The notes beneath the pieces were generated by a model. That model saw nothing but the letters and a program-made list of their open reading frames with translations. It did no database searches and was not told the origin of the DNA. From assembly GCA_900315675.1 (NCBI GenBank), contig OMZY01000001.1, forward strand, positions 434,001 through 498,000: a stretch of 64,000 nt of DNA, written 5' to 3'. A program made the translations under genes and the position numbers. Shown one piece after another: positions 9,124-16,730 of the stretch. The DNA comes from an uncultured Eubacteriales bacterium. Its GTDB lineage: Bacteria > Bacillota > Clostridia > Christensenellales > Aristaeellaceae. Each line of letters opens with the position of its first letter. Position 1 is the first letter of the stretch.

Positions 9124-10422
9124 TCAAAGGGGACAGTTTTCCTGAAGAGGAATATGAGTGTACTGTCTTTTGCCGGATTTCATTTCCTCCATGGTTTGCC
9201 CGGAACCGATCAGTTTATATTTATAGGTTGTCAGCCCCTCCAGTCCCATAGGACCGCGGGCGTGAAGCTTACCGGTTGCAATGCCTACTTCAGCTCCCAG
9301 ACCATATACAAAGCCGTCAGCAAACCTGGTGGATACGTTCCAGTAAACGCCTGCACTGTCCACAGTGTTCATAAAAACAGAAGCGTTTTCCGAATTATTG
9401 GTTACAATGCAGTCTGTATGATGGGAACCGTAATGATTGATGTGATCAATCGCTTCATTCATGGATGAAACCGTTTTTACAGAGAGAATATAATCGAGGT
9501 ATTCTGTTGACCAGTCCTGATCGGTTGCAGGGACACAGGGAATGATACCGGCTGTGGATTCATCACCCCGTATTTCAACATTTCTGGCAGAGAGACTCTG
9601 ATAAAGTTCCGGAAGGAAAACCGGTGCAATATCTTTGTGAACAAGCAGTGTTTCCAGGGCATTGCAGACGGAAACATTTTGAGTTTTACTGTCTGTAACA
9701 ATGCGGCATGCAATTTCAGGATCAGCATCACTGTCAACATAGACATGGCATATGCCGTCTGAATGGCCCAGTACAGGAATACGGCTGTTGTCCATAATAT
9801 AACGAACAAAGCTATTGCTGCCACGCGGTATAATCAGGTCGATCAATGTATCTTCCTTCAGCATCCTGGCCACATCTTCCCGTGTTTCAAGAAGATTCGC
9901 CGCATGGACAGAAAAACCATTTTCTTCCAGCGCCTGACATACAAGGCTGCACAAAGCCTGATTGGTATGAAGCGCCTCACGTCCGCCTTTCAGCAGAACA
10001 GCATTGCCGCTTTTTATACACAGGGATGAAATCTGAATAAGCGCATCGGGACGGCTTTCAAAGATGACACCGATAACACCGATCGGTGAAGAGACCCGGT
10101 ATAACTTCAGTCCTTCGGTTATCTCAGTGGATACAAGCGTTTTATTGAGCGGATCCGGAAGATCGGCAAGTGCATATAGTCCGCGGACAACCTGCTCCAG
10201 TTTTTCTTCGCCGAAAAGCAGACGATGAAGAAGCGGTGCCGCAAGATCTTCTGCGGCTGCTGCGTCAAGATCCTCCCGGTTTGCGATGAAAACAGCCTCT
10301 TTATTCTCTTTCAACAGACGAGCAAGAGATAAGAGTACCTTATTCCGCTGATCAGCAGTTGATACGGATATCTGATAAAAAGCTTTTCTTGCATTGGCGG
10401 CAATTTCATGCAGGTCTTTCAT
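9124..10422 (-). CDS. proA: Gamma-glutamyl phosphate reductase ProA
   Basis: Catalyses the NADPH-dependent reduction of gamma-glutamyl phosphate to glutamate 5-semialdehyde, the second step of proline synthesis. It is an aldehyde-dehydrogenase-fold protein with SPIGVIGVIFESRPDALIQ, the coenzyme-binding KGGREA segment, the catalytic-Cys region NVSVCNALETLLVH and a C-terminal GLEGLTTYKY motif. I prefer the second ATG at 10422 because GGGAGGG abuts the first ATG at 10428. Unusually, no proB (glutamate 5-kinase) is adjacent; proC is 51 kb away in this window. Confidence 0.95.
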   Translation of the reverse strand: MKDLHEIAANARKAFYQISVSTADQRNKVLLSLARLLKENKEAVFIANREDLDAAAAEDLAAPLLHRLLFGEEKLEQVVRGLYALADLPDPLNKTLVSTEITEGLKLYRVSSPIGVIGVIFESRPDALIQISSLCIKSGNAVLLKGGREALHTNQALCSLVCQALEENGFSVHAANLLETREDVARMLKEDTLIDLIIPRGSNSFVRYIMDNSRIPVLGHSDGICHVYVDSDADPEIACRIVTDSKTQNVSVCNALETLLVHKDIAPVFLPELYQSLSARNVEIRGDESTAGIIPCVPATDQDWSTEYLDYILSVKTVSSMNEAIDHINHYGSHHTDCIVTNNSENASVFMNTVDSAGVYWNVSTRFADGFVYGLGAEVGIATGKLHARGPMGLEGLTTYKYKLIGSGQTMEEMKSGKRQYTHIPLQENCPL

Positions 10423-10443
10423 ACCCATCCCTCCCTTTGCGAG

Positions 10444-10472
10444 ATTATAGCAGACAAATACACGATTGAAAA
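10444..10472 (-). promoter_or_regulatory. Probable promoter of proA-rluB
   Basis: Minus-strand TTTTCA and a perfect TATAAT separated by 17 bp, just upstream of proA. Its -35 box occupies nearly the same bases as the -35 box of the divergent smpB promoter. Confidence 0.65.
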
Positions 10473-10494
10473 GGGAATCTGCACGTGATATACT
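10466..10494 (+). promoter_or_regulatory. Promoter of smpB
   Basis: TTGAAA and TATACT separated by 17 bp. Transcription would begin about 12 nt upstream of the smpB ATG, leaving room for the GGGAGGAAA ribosome binding site. Confidence 0.75.
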
Positions 10495-10513
10495 TTGACG
10501 GGAGGAAACTGTA

Positions 10514-10981
10514 ATGCCGCATCAACAGGGAACGAAGACCATTGCACAGAACCGCAAAGCTTTTCATGACTATTTTGTGGAAGAAAAAGTGGAATGCGGC
10601 ATAGCGCTTTTCGGAACAGAGGTGAAAAGCATCCGTCAGGGGAAAGTGAACCTGAAAGAAAGCTGGGCCCAGATCAGGAAAGGAGAGGTCTGGGTTGAGG
10701 GAATGCATATCAGTCCTTATGAGCAGGGCAATATTTTTAACCGGGATCCGATGAGACCGAAAAAGCTGCTTCTGCACCGGAATGAGATCCGAAAGCTTGA
10801 CGGACAGGTTATGAAACAGGGTTTTACCCTTATTCCTCTTGAAATGTATCTGAAGGACGGAAGGGTCAAAGTGATGCTTGGATTATGCAAAGGTAAACAA
10901 CTGCATGACAAGCGTGACAGTATCGCCCGAAAGGATTCAGACCGTGAGATACGACGCGCTCTGAAGGAAAGACAAAAATGA
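10514..10981 (+). CDS. smpB: SsrA-binding protein SmpB
   Basis: A 155-residue beta-barrel RNA-binding protein that delivers tmRNA to stalled ribosomes in trans-translation. Family hallmarks are [31 protein letters not shown] at the N-terminal half, [17 protein letters not shown] in the middle and the basic tail [19 protein letters not shown] that folds into the mRNA channel. GGGAGGAAA precedes the ATG. Its partner RNA, ssrA, begins 24 nt after the stop codon, so protein and RNA are encoded together. Confidence 0.97.
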   Translation: MPHQQGTKTIAQNRKAFHDYFVEEKVECGIALFGTEVKSIRQGKVNLKESWAQIRKGEVWVEGMHISPYEQGNIFNRDPMRPKKLLLHRNEIRKLDGQVMKQGFTLIPLEMYLKDGRVKVMLGLCKGKQLHDKRDSIARKDSDREIRRALKERQK

Positions 10982-11004
10982 AAGCGATTGTGATTGCCAT
11001 ATCC

Positions 11005-11345
11005 GGGGATGATCCGGTTTCGACGGGGGTCACAGAGGAAGGATAAGCGAGCCGCAGCCCCTGAACTGCGTAAAAACGGGGAAAAACAATAACTGACAAT
11101 AGCAATTACGCTTTCGCGGCTTAATGCCGTGCGTCGGCTCTGACCGCCTGCAGATCAGAATACCGGCGTCATTTATGCAGGGAACGAATTCTGCCTAAGC
11201 TTTGCAGCAGGATCCGTAAATATGAAGCTACTCTGAATAACGTTTTTCCGCGGACGTTATTCAGAGGAAATTCAACCACGGAATGCGCTCGGAGAAAGTC
11301 TTTCTGAAGTACTTTCGGACAGGGGTTCAACTCCCCTCATCTCCA
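11005..11345 (+). ncRNA. ssrA: tmRNA (SsrA)
   Basis: The 5' end has GGGGAUG followed by the conserved ATCCGGTTTCGACGGGGGT. The 3' end has the T-arm GGGGTTCAACTCCCC and the acceptor strand CATCTCC, which pairs with the 5' end, then a discriminator A. The CCA is not encoded. The proteolysis tag reading frame ends in DNSNYAFAA followed by TAA at 11122-11124; by spacing the resume codon appears to be ACT at 11092 (Thr) instead of the usual Ala. It works with SmpB, encoded just upstream. Confidence 0.95.
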
Positions 11346-11356
11346 CTTACCAAAAT

Positions 11357-11382
11357 ACCGGTCAGAAGACCGGTGTTTTTTT
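11357..11382 (+). terminator. Intrinsic terminator of ssrA
   Basis: A 7-bp stem ACCGGTC/GACCGGT with a GNRA-like AGAA loop, followed by G and seven T residues, 11 nt after the tmRNA 3' end. Confidence 0.92.
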
Positions 11383-11386
11383 ATGT

Positions 11387-11419
11387 AAAAAAAGATCCTG
11401 ATGACATATCATCAGGATC
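11387..11419 (-). terminator. Intrinsic terminator of tRNA-Leu
   Basis: An 11-bp perfect stem GATCCTGATGA/TCATCAGGATC with a CATA loop, followed on the minus strand by seven T residues. It faces the ssrA terminator, so the two units are separated in both directions. Confidence 0.92.
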
Positions 11420-11424
11420 TGATG

Positions 11425-11506
11425 TGCGGTCGACGGGACTTGAACCCGTACCCGTTGCCGGACACGCCCCTCAAACGTGCGCGTATGCCGATTCCGCCAC
11501 GACCGC
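11425..11506 (-). tRNA. tRNA-Leu (anticodon GAG)
   Basis: An 82-nt class II tRNA. Acceptor strands GCGGTCG and CGACCGC pair, the discriminator is A and CCA is not encoded. The anticodon loop TTGAGGG gives GAG, reading CUC/CUU leucine codons. Solitary unit with its own promoter and terminator. Confidence 0.95.
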
Positions 11507-11520
11507 GAACAAACATCGAA

Positions 11521-11549
11521 ATTATAAAGCGGTGTTTTCGCTTTGTCAA
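11521..11549 (-). promoter_or_regulatory. Promoter of tRNA-Leu
   Basis: Minus-strand TTGACA, 17-bp spacer, TATAAT: a perfect consensus promoter about 15 nt upstream of the tRNA. Confidence 0.88.
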
Positions 11550-11564
11550 GATAAAAGGAAAAAC

Positions 11565-11593
11565 TTGCGATGAAAAGAATTCGGAAGTAAAAT
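11565..11593 (+). promoter_or_regulatory. Probable promoter of the L,D-transpeptidase gene
   Basis: TTGCGA and TAAAAT separated by 17 bp, starting about 25 nt before the start codon and its AAAGGAGAG ribosome binding site. Confidence 0.6.
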
Positions 11594-11617
11594 AAATAAA
11601 CCGAAAGGAGAGCCAAC

Positions 11618-14065
11618 ATGCATTTTAAGCTGAAACCATATATTTATACTGCGGCAGCCTGTCTGATGATTCTTATCTTCTGTCATTCTCCTTCCGCATT
11701 CTCGGACAGTCTGTTTGAAATCAAACGAATCGGAAATATACATTCCTATGAAAACAATGCATTCGTCATTCGTTCTGAATCGGCGGGTGAACTGACGATC
11801 AGCATTCATGACGATGTCTGTGTCTACAGGACTCTGACGGAAAAAATAACATCCGGTGAAACAAGAATAGAATGGGACGGGTGTGCCTATAACAAAGAGA
11901 AACTGTATGAGAAAACCTATACAATCACAGGGGTATTAACGGATGATTCAGGTCGGGTTCACACAACCTCCTTCCAGTCTCCCGTGGAATATCCGGGTCA
12001 GTACCTTCAATATGCACTTCCTTCATCGGATAATCTGTATCTCGATACGCCGGAACAATGGTTTATAGAGTTTAAAACTGTCAAGACAGGTACAGTGATT
12101 ATAACACTTTCAGAATATGATTCCCCCGAAGAGCCTCTATACAGGTATAAAATATCCGCAACAGGCGGCAAGATAACCAGAAAGGATTTCAACAGCTTTT
12201 CACGTGAAAGAAAACCGGAAACGGGCAAGTATATAATGAATGTGTTTGAGGCGTCCAGGCCGGAAAACATCTATGAATATTCATTAAATGTTTTACCGGA
12301 GAGGCCTGACGCTCCATCTGTTTCCACAACAGGCGAGATCATGCCTGAACGGGGCATGACGGAAGAACAGATCTGGGAGCTGATGATGAAGCCATCTGTT
12401 GTTGTCAACATTGATTTTTTCAAGCATCAGAACGTATATGAGAAACAGGACACCGGCAGCAAATCACTCGGTACACTGCACGGGCAGACGCAGGGCCTTA
12501 AAGTGATCAGTATTGACGGTGCATGGGCATTTATCGGCGCGTGGAATCACGAAGCTGGTGAATACATAGAGGGATGGGTTCCCTGTGACAAGCTCAAAAC
12601 CGAAAAACCCTCGGCAGAATACGGATTGCTCGTGGACAAGCAGCTTCAAACGCTGACAGTTTATTATCAGGGAAAAATTCTGGATACTGTTTTTGTTTCC
12701 ACGGGCAGGGCGGAAAAAAACAGCCTGTATCAGGAAACATCCGCAGGATGTTATCTGACCGGATATCATCGGGTTAATTTTTCAATGAACGGAAAAAAAT
12801 ACGATTATGTAATCCAGTATGACGGAGGAAATCTGATTCATCAGACTCCTTATGACTGGGGGAAAAACAAAAAAGATTTTACATTGGGACGCGGATATCT
12901 GGGTGCAAAAGCTTCTCACGCCTGTATTCGTGTACAGCCGGAACCGGGTACAGGCGGCATTAATGCCTACTGGCTCTTTACACACCTTCCGTATCACACG
13001 CGCGTGATCATTCTGGATGATCCCGCAGAAAGAGCTGCAGAATACAACAGACTGATGAAAACTGATGACAATGTTCAGATTACAGGCATACCGCCTTATC
13101 CGGATTATGAGAATACGGAAACGGATCAGATCGTGACATTGACATTCGGCGGGAATATCATCCCCGGCGGAAGCAAATCCTTCAATTCCAGACGGGAAAG
13201 CTTTGTGTCCTTTGTTTCACAGCAGGGATACGATCAGCCTCTTTCATTGCTTGCCCAGGTGTTTTCAGAGGATGATCTTACCTGTGTTGCATTAGGCGGC
13301 TTACTGGAAGGTGATCAGGCGTCCATTCCCGAGAACGGGGATATTCAGTATGGTCCCCTGGGAAGCAATGAAATATTCAGGGATGCGTCTGTAGAGATGA
13401 TCATTATTTCAGACGACATAATCCATACAAAACAGGATAGTATTTCTGATACCATCAAACAGGCACAGCGCTTTGCAGATACGATGGACAAAACTCATCC
13501 TGCAACCATTGAACTGAAAGGACATCTTTTCGGCGTTGCCGGGTGCACTGAAAGTGAATATCTCGCGGACAGTGAAATAATATTTCAGAGGATTTCAGTC
13601 CTGAAAGAGATGAAGTGTGAGAAAATCGTCTTTTATATCAACGGAAAAGACCGTGGAGCAGGAAACCGTACCATTGTCCAGGAGGCAATGGCAAATAAAT
13701 GCGTGATCGCAGGTGCAGACCTCGTGATTTTCAGCTTTGACGGGCAAGCCGGCGGAATAGATTTTATCAGAGGTGTTCCGGTTGTTTACAATACCGGAAC
13801 CATACTGGACGGCAGTACATCACGAAAGCCCAAATCTTTTTATTCCATGCTTGTACAGGCCCGGTTTGACTTCAGAACAGAAAACGGAAACATAATAATT
13901 GCTACGATTCCGATATGCCCATACGGGCATTCGGATACAGAAAAAAACAGCTATATTCCGCAATGGCAGATGACACCCACAGATATAACGAAATTCCAGA
14001 ACCTTGTAGGACACGATTCTTCGGATGATGCTTTACAAAGAATCACTATCCGGACAAGCCACTAA
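11618..14065 (+). CDS. Exported L,D-transpeptidase fused to a degenerate CapA-like domain
   Basis: An 815-residue exported protein. Residues 1-30 form a signal peptide or anchor. About 40-225 is beta-rich sequence of unknown type, and about 260-326 looks like a bacterial SH3 domain. The YkuD L,D-transpeptidase domain (about 333-466) has His408 and the catalytic motif S433-H-A-C436-I-R438, so it should cross-link or anchor on peptidoglycan. From about 505 to 790 the sequence resembles the CapA/PgsA metallophosphatase-like fold (LTFGGNIIPGG, VFSEDDLTCVALGGLLEG, RFADTMDKTHPATIELKGHL). The usual GDv and NLE metal positions are replaced, so that domain is probably non-catalytic. The gene converges with rlmL, and their stops overlap. 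Confidence 0.8.
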   Translation: MHFKLKPYIYTAAACLMILIFCHSPSAFSDSLFEIKRIGNIHSYENNAFVIRSESAGELTISIHDDVCVYRTLTEKITSGETRIEWDGCAYNKEKLYEKTYTITGVLTDDSGRVHTTSFQSPVEYPGQYLQYALPSSDNLYLDTPEQWFIEFKTVKTGTVIITLSEYDSPEEPLYRYKISATGGKITRKDFNSFSRERKPETGKYIMNVFEASRPENIYEYSLNVLPERPDAPSVSTTGEIMPERGMTEEQIWELMMKPSVVVNIDFFKHQNVYEKQDTGSKSLGTLHGQTQGLKVISIDGAWAFIGAWNHEAGEYIEGWVPCDKLKTEKPSAEYGLLVDKQLQTLTVYYQGKILDTVFVSTGRAEKNSLYQETSAGCYLTGYHRVNFSMNGKKYDYVIQYDGGNLIHQTPYDWGKNKKDFTLGRGYLGAKASHACIRVQPEPGTGGINAYWLFTHLPYHTRVIILDDPAERAAEYNRLMKTDDNVQITGIPPYPDYENTETDQIVTLTFGGNIIPGGSKSFNSRRESFVSFVSQQGYDQPLSLLAQVFSEDDLTCVALGGLLEGDQASIPENGDIQYGPLGSNEIFRDASVEMIIISDDIIHTKQDSISDTIKQAQRFADTMDKTHPATIELKGHLFGVAGCTESEYLADSEIIFQRISVLKEMKCEKIVFYINGKDRGAGNRTIVQEAMANKCVIAGADLVIFSFDGQAGGIDFIRGVPVVYNTGTILDGSTSRKPKSFYSMLVQARFDFRTENGNIIIATIPICPYGHSDTEKNSYIPQWQMTPTDITKFQNLVGHDSSDDALQRITIRTSH

Positions 14066-15183
14066 TTATATATATAATATACACATTCAAGGCGTCCGTT
14101 ATACAGGCGCCTTTTTTTGTCAGCTTTTTTGCCGAAACTTCTTTCAAAGGCAGGGTCCGACGTGATAGCACACAGTTTCCAGGTGGGATGCCTTTTCTTC
14201 AGAAGGAAAAGATCGTGATAAAGACGGCGACATTTTTCCTGATCGCTCAGTCTTTCTCCGTAAGGAGGATTACAGATAAATACACCGTTTTCCGTCTCAA
14301 GCGTCAGCTCCTGCAAAGGCTGTAAATCAAGACTGATCATATTTGTGTTCAGTCTGGCCTGACTTACGTGCTTTATTGCAAGGTCAAGAGCGGATGAATC
14401 AAGGTCGGAACCGCTGATGCCTGAAATGGATGAAAGGTCTTCAGCAGATTTCAGGGAGAAGCGGAGAGCAGGGAAATCAAGATGCCTGAAACAGCAGTAT
14501 TCTTCCATGGCAAAATGTCTGTTGATACCCGGAGCAATTTTCGCAGCAATCAAAGCCGCTTCTATCAGGATGGTTCCGGTGCCGCAGCATGGATCATGAA
14601 GCGGCTGTCCGGGACGCCATCCGCTCAGTTCAACCAAAGCAGCAGCAAGTGTTTCACGCAGAGGGGCTTCACCATTCCAGGTTCTGTATCCGCGGCGCGA
14701 CAATGCGTCTCCGGATGTGTTGAGGAGTACTCTGGCCAGATTGTTGCGGATGGAAACCTGAATATACAGATGAGCACCCGACTCGGAGAATATTTTCCGG
14801 CCGGTGCTTTTTCTGACTTTTTCGATGATTGCCTTTTTTGTAATGGACTGGCAGTCACGCTGACTCATCAGCTGGCTTTTTGTGCATTTACAGGACACAT
14901 CGATAAATTCATTGCCTGAAAAAAAATCGGGCCAGGGTACAGAAAAAACAAGCTGGAAAAGATCCTCAAAACTTTTACACTCACCGGATGCCAGTATGAT
15001 ATATAATCTGTCACTGAAGTGAAGTTTCATATTGCTCAGATAAAGATTATCCGCCGTGGAAGAAAACAGAACAAAACCGTTATCGGCTCTGACATCCTGA
15101 AGACCGTTGCTTTTCAATTCCTTTGCGACAAGCCCTTCCATTCCGAAAGCTGCACTGGCATAGCAATGATACATGTTCTCCAT
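14062..15183 (-). CDS. THUMP-domain rRNA/tRNA guanine-N2 methyltransferase (RlmL/YpsC family)
   Basis: A 373-residue class I SAM-dependent methyltransferase. The N-terminal THUMP RNA-binding region is at about 50-155, followed by LRETLAAALVELSGW, the SAM motif DPCCGTGTILIEAALIA and the catalytic CNPPYGERL. The family methylates guanine N2 in RNA; the Firmicute members are annotated as RlmL-like on 23S rRNA. I place the start at 15183 because GGGAGGAAT lies at good spacing; the frame continues to an ATG at 15198 inside that site. It converges on the L,D-transpeptidase gene. Confidence 0.9.
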   Translation of the reverse strand: MENMYHCYASAAFGMEGLVAKELKSNGLQDVRADNGFVLFSSTADNLYLSNMKLHFSDRLYIILASGECKSFEDLFQLVFSVPWPDFFSGNEFIDVSCKCTKSQLMSQRDCQSITKKAIIEKVRKSTGRKIFSESGAHLYIQVSIRNNLARVLLNTSGDALSRRGYRTWNGEAPLRETLAAALVELSGWRPGQPLHDPCCGTGTILIEAALIAAKIAPGINRHFAMEEYCCFRHLDFPALRFSLKSAEDLSSISGISGSDLDSSALDLAIKHVSQARLNTNMISLDLQPLQELTLETENGVFICNPPYGERLSDQEKCRRLYHDLFLLKKRHPTWKLCAITSDPAFERSFGKKADKKRRLYNGRLECVYYIYN

Positions 15184-15204
15184 TACAATTCCTCCCATTT
15201 TAAC

Positions 15205-15233
15205 AGTTTACGCTTTTTTATATTCCCTGTAAA
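15205..15233 (-). promoter_or_regulatory. Probable promoter of the rlmL-like gene
   Basis: Minus-strand TTTACA and TAAACT separated by 17 bp, about 20 nt upstream of the start codon. Confidence 0.55.
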
Positions 15234-15300
15234 GAAAGAGCGCACCTTTGTGTAGCGTGCAGACGACAGGAAGCCAGAAGCGAAAAGATGGGTTGATTAC

Positions 15301-15329
15301 TTGATTTTCAATGGGATGTAGCGTATAAT
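15301..15329 (+). promoter_or_regulatory. Promoter of darA-holB-yaaT
   Basis: TTGATT and a perfect TATAAT separated by 17 bp, followed by the GGAAGGAGAAG ribosome binding site of darA. Confidence 0.8.
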
Positions 15330-15362
15330 TTTATAGTTAAAAGCGGAAGGAGAAGAAAGATT

Positions 15363-15698
15363 ATGAAGCTTATCATCGCCATTGTCCAGGATGAAGACGC
15401 CTCTAAACTTCTGTCCGTTTTAATGCAACACGGATTTGGCGTTACGAAGCTGGCTACCACAGGCGGATTTCTGAAAGCCGGGAATACCACATTGCTGCTT
15501 GGCGTGGATGACAGCAGGATTGACGAAGCGGTTCATCTGGTTGAATCGGTATGTAAAAGCAGAAAGCAGATTTCCACTGTGTCCTCGACGATATCAGGCG
15601 GTATATCGCAGAATGAGTATTCCTCCTATCCGATAGAAGTAACAGTCGGCGGAGCAACGATGTTTGTTCTGACCGTTGATCAGTTTCTGAAAGTATAA
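15363..15698 (+). CDS. darA: Cyclic-di-AMP receptor protein DarA (PstA/YaaQ)
   Basis: A 111-residue PII-like trimeric protein of the DarA/PstA family, which binds cyclic-di-AMP; its output partner is unknown. Family features visible are KLIIAIVQDEDA at the N-terminus, the GFGVTKLATTGGFLKAGNTTLL segment around the ligand pocket and the C-terminal GGATMFVL strand. Length matches the family. It heads the classic Firmicute order darA-(yaaR)-holB-yaaT, here without yaaR. The window also encodes PgpH, a c-di-AMP phosphodiesterase, and Trk potassium transport, a common c-di-AMP target. Confidence 0.93.
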   Translation: MKLIIAIVQDEDASKLLSVLMQHGFGVTKLATTGGFLKAGNTTLLLGVDDSRIDEAVHLVESVCKSRKQISTVSSTISGGISQNEYSSYPIEVTVGGATMFVLTVDQFLKV

Positions 15699-15710
15699 TA
15701 CTGTTTGCCG

Positions 15711-16730
15711 ATGATTTCGTTTGATGATTTTGCTCTTCAGGGATCTGAGATCGGTGCGCTGCGCAGCCAGATCGCAGAACATCGTCTGGTTCATGCTGTA
15801 CTTATAACAGGTCAGCCCGGTACAGGGAAGCGTACACTGGCCAGGCTGATCGCTGCATCCCTTATGTGTACCTCCGATAAAGAAATACCTTGTGGACAAT
15901 GTGAAGGATGCAGACTTGCTGTTTCCGGAGAACATCCGGACATTACAGTGATTGAAAAAGGGAATCCTCTTTCACAGGAAGTACAGAAGGGAAGAGCTAC
16001 GATTCCGATTGAAGATATCCGGGAAATGATCAGGATTTGCAACCGTTATGCGTACGAGGGCGGTAACAGGGTTGTGATCATTCAGGAAGCCGAAAATATG
16101 ACGCCTCAGGCACAGAACAGCCTGCTGAAAATTCTGGAAGAACCTCCGCAGAATACTTATTTTCTGATTACTGCAAGTCATCCGGAACAGCTTCTGACAA
16201 CCGTGAGAAGCCGATGCCGCAGTATCAAGCTGATTCCCTGGGAGGAAGAGTATATCCGAAAAACACTAATAGAATCCGGCGTGGATCCGGCTGTGGCCGG
16301 CAAATCCGCTGCTGCATCCTACGGATCAATCGGGAATGCAATCACGCTGTCATCTGACGATACCTACTGGAGAAAAAAAGATGAAGTTATCAATGCGTTT
16401 TTCCGTAACAGGTCACGCAGTGAGATTCTGAATATTTCAACCGCCTGGAAGGATCAGAAAGCATCTGCTGAGCAAATGTTTAATATCGTCGAGGATTGCA
16501 TTCAGCAAATGCTGCGATACCGCCTGTATCATAAAAAGAAGGATTACCCGGAGGAATACCCTCAGGAATGGAAACGTTTTGCCGAGGAAGCGCCTCTGGA
16601 GAGGTTTATGCTTCTCACAGACGCGGTTGCCAGTGCAAGGAAGCAAAACATCAGCAATGTCAATTTTCAGGCAATTATAGAACAATTACTTTTAACTTTT
16701 GTAGGAGAAAGCGATCTATGGGTAAAATAA
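15711..16730 (+). CDS. holB: DNA polymerase III delta' subunit
   Basis: A clamp-loader subunit of about 339 residues. It has the AAA+ P-loop GQPGTGKRTLARLIA, a zinc-binding Cys cluster (CGQCEGC) after it, and the LLKILEEPPQNTYFLITAS and TVRSRC motifs typical of DnaX-like clamp loaders. I use the ATG at 15711; a TTG at 15705 is also in frame and no strong ribosome binding site decides. It lies 12 nt after darA and overlaps the start of yaaT by 13 nt. Confidence 0.92.
   Translation: MISFDDFALQGSEIGALRSQIAEHRLVHAVLITGQPGTGKRTLARLIAASLMCTSDKEIPCGQCEGCRLAVSGEHPDITVIEKGNPLSQEVQKGRATIPIEDIREMIRICNRYAYEGGNRVVIIQEAENMTPQAQNSLLKILEEPPQNTYFLITASHPEQLLTTVRSRCRSIKLIPWEEEYIRKTLIESGVDPAVAGKSAAASYGSIGNAITLSSDDTYWRKKDEVINAFFRNRSRSEILNISTAWKDQKASAEQMFNIVEDCIQQMLRYRLYHKKKDYPEEYPQEWKRFAEEAPLERFMLLTDAVASARKQNISNVNFQAIIEQLLLTFVGESDLWVK

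Noticed and set aside
8394-9251. A 285-codon plus-strand frame opposite rluB
   Set aside because: It runs antisense to rluB and into proA without a plausible start or conserved motif.
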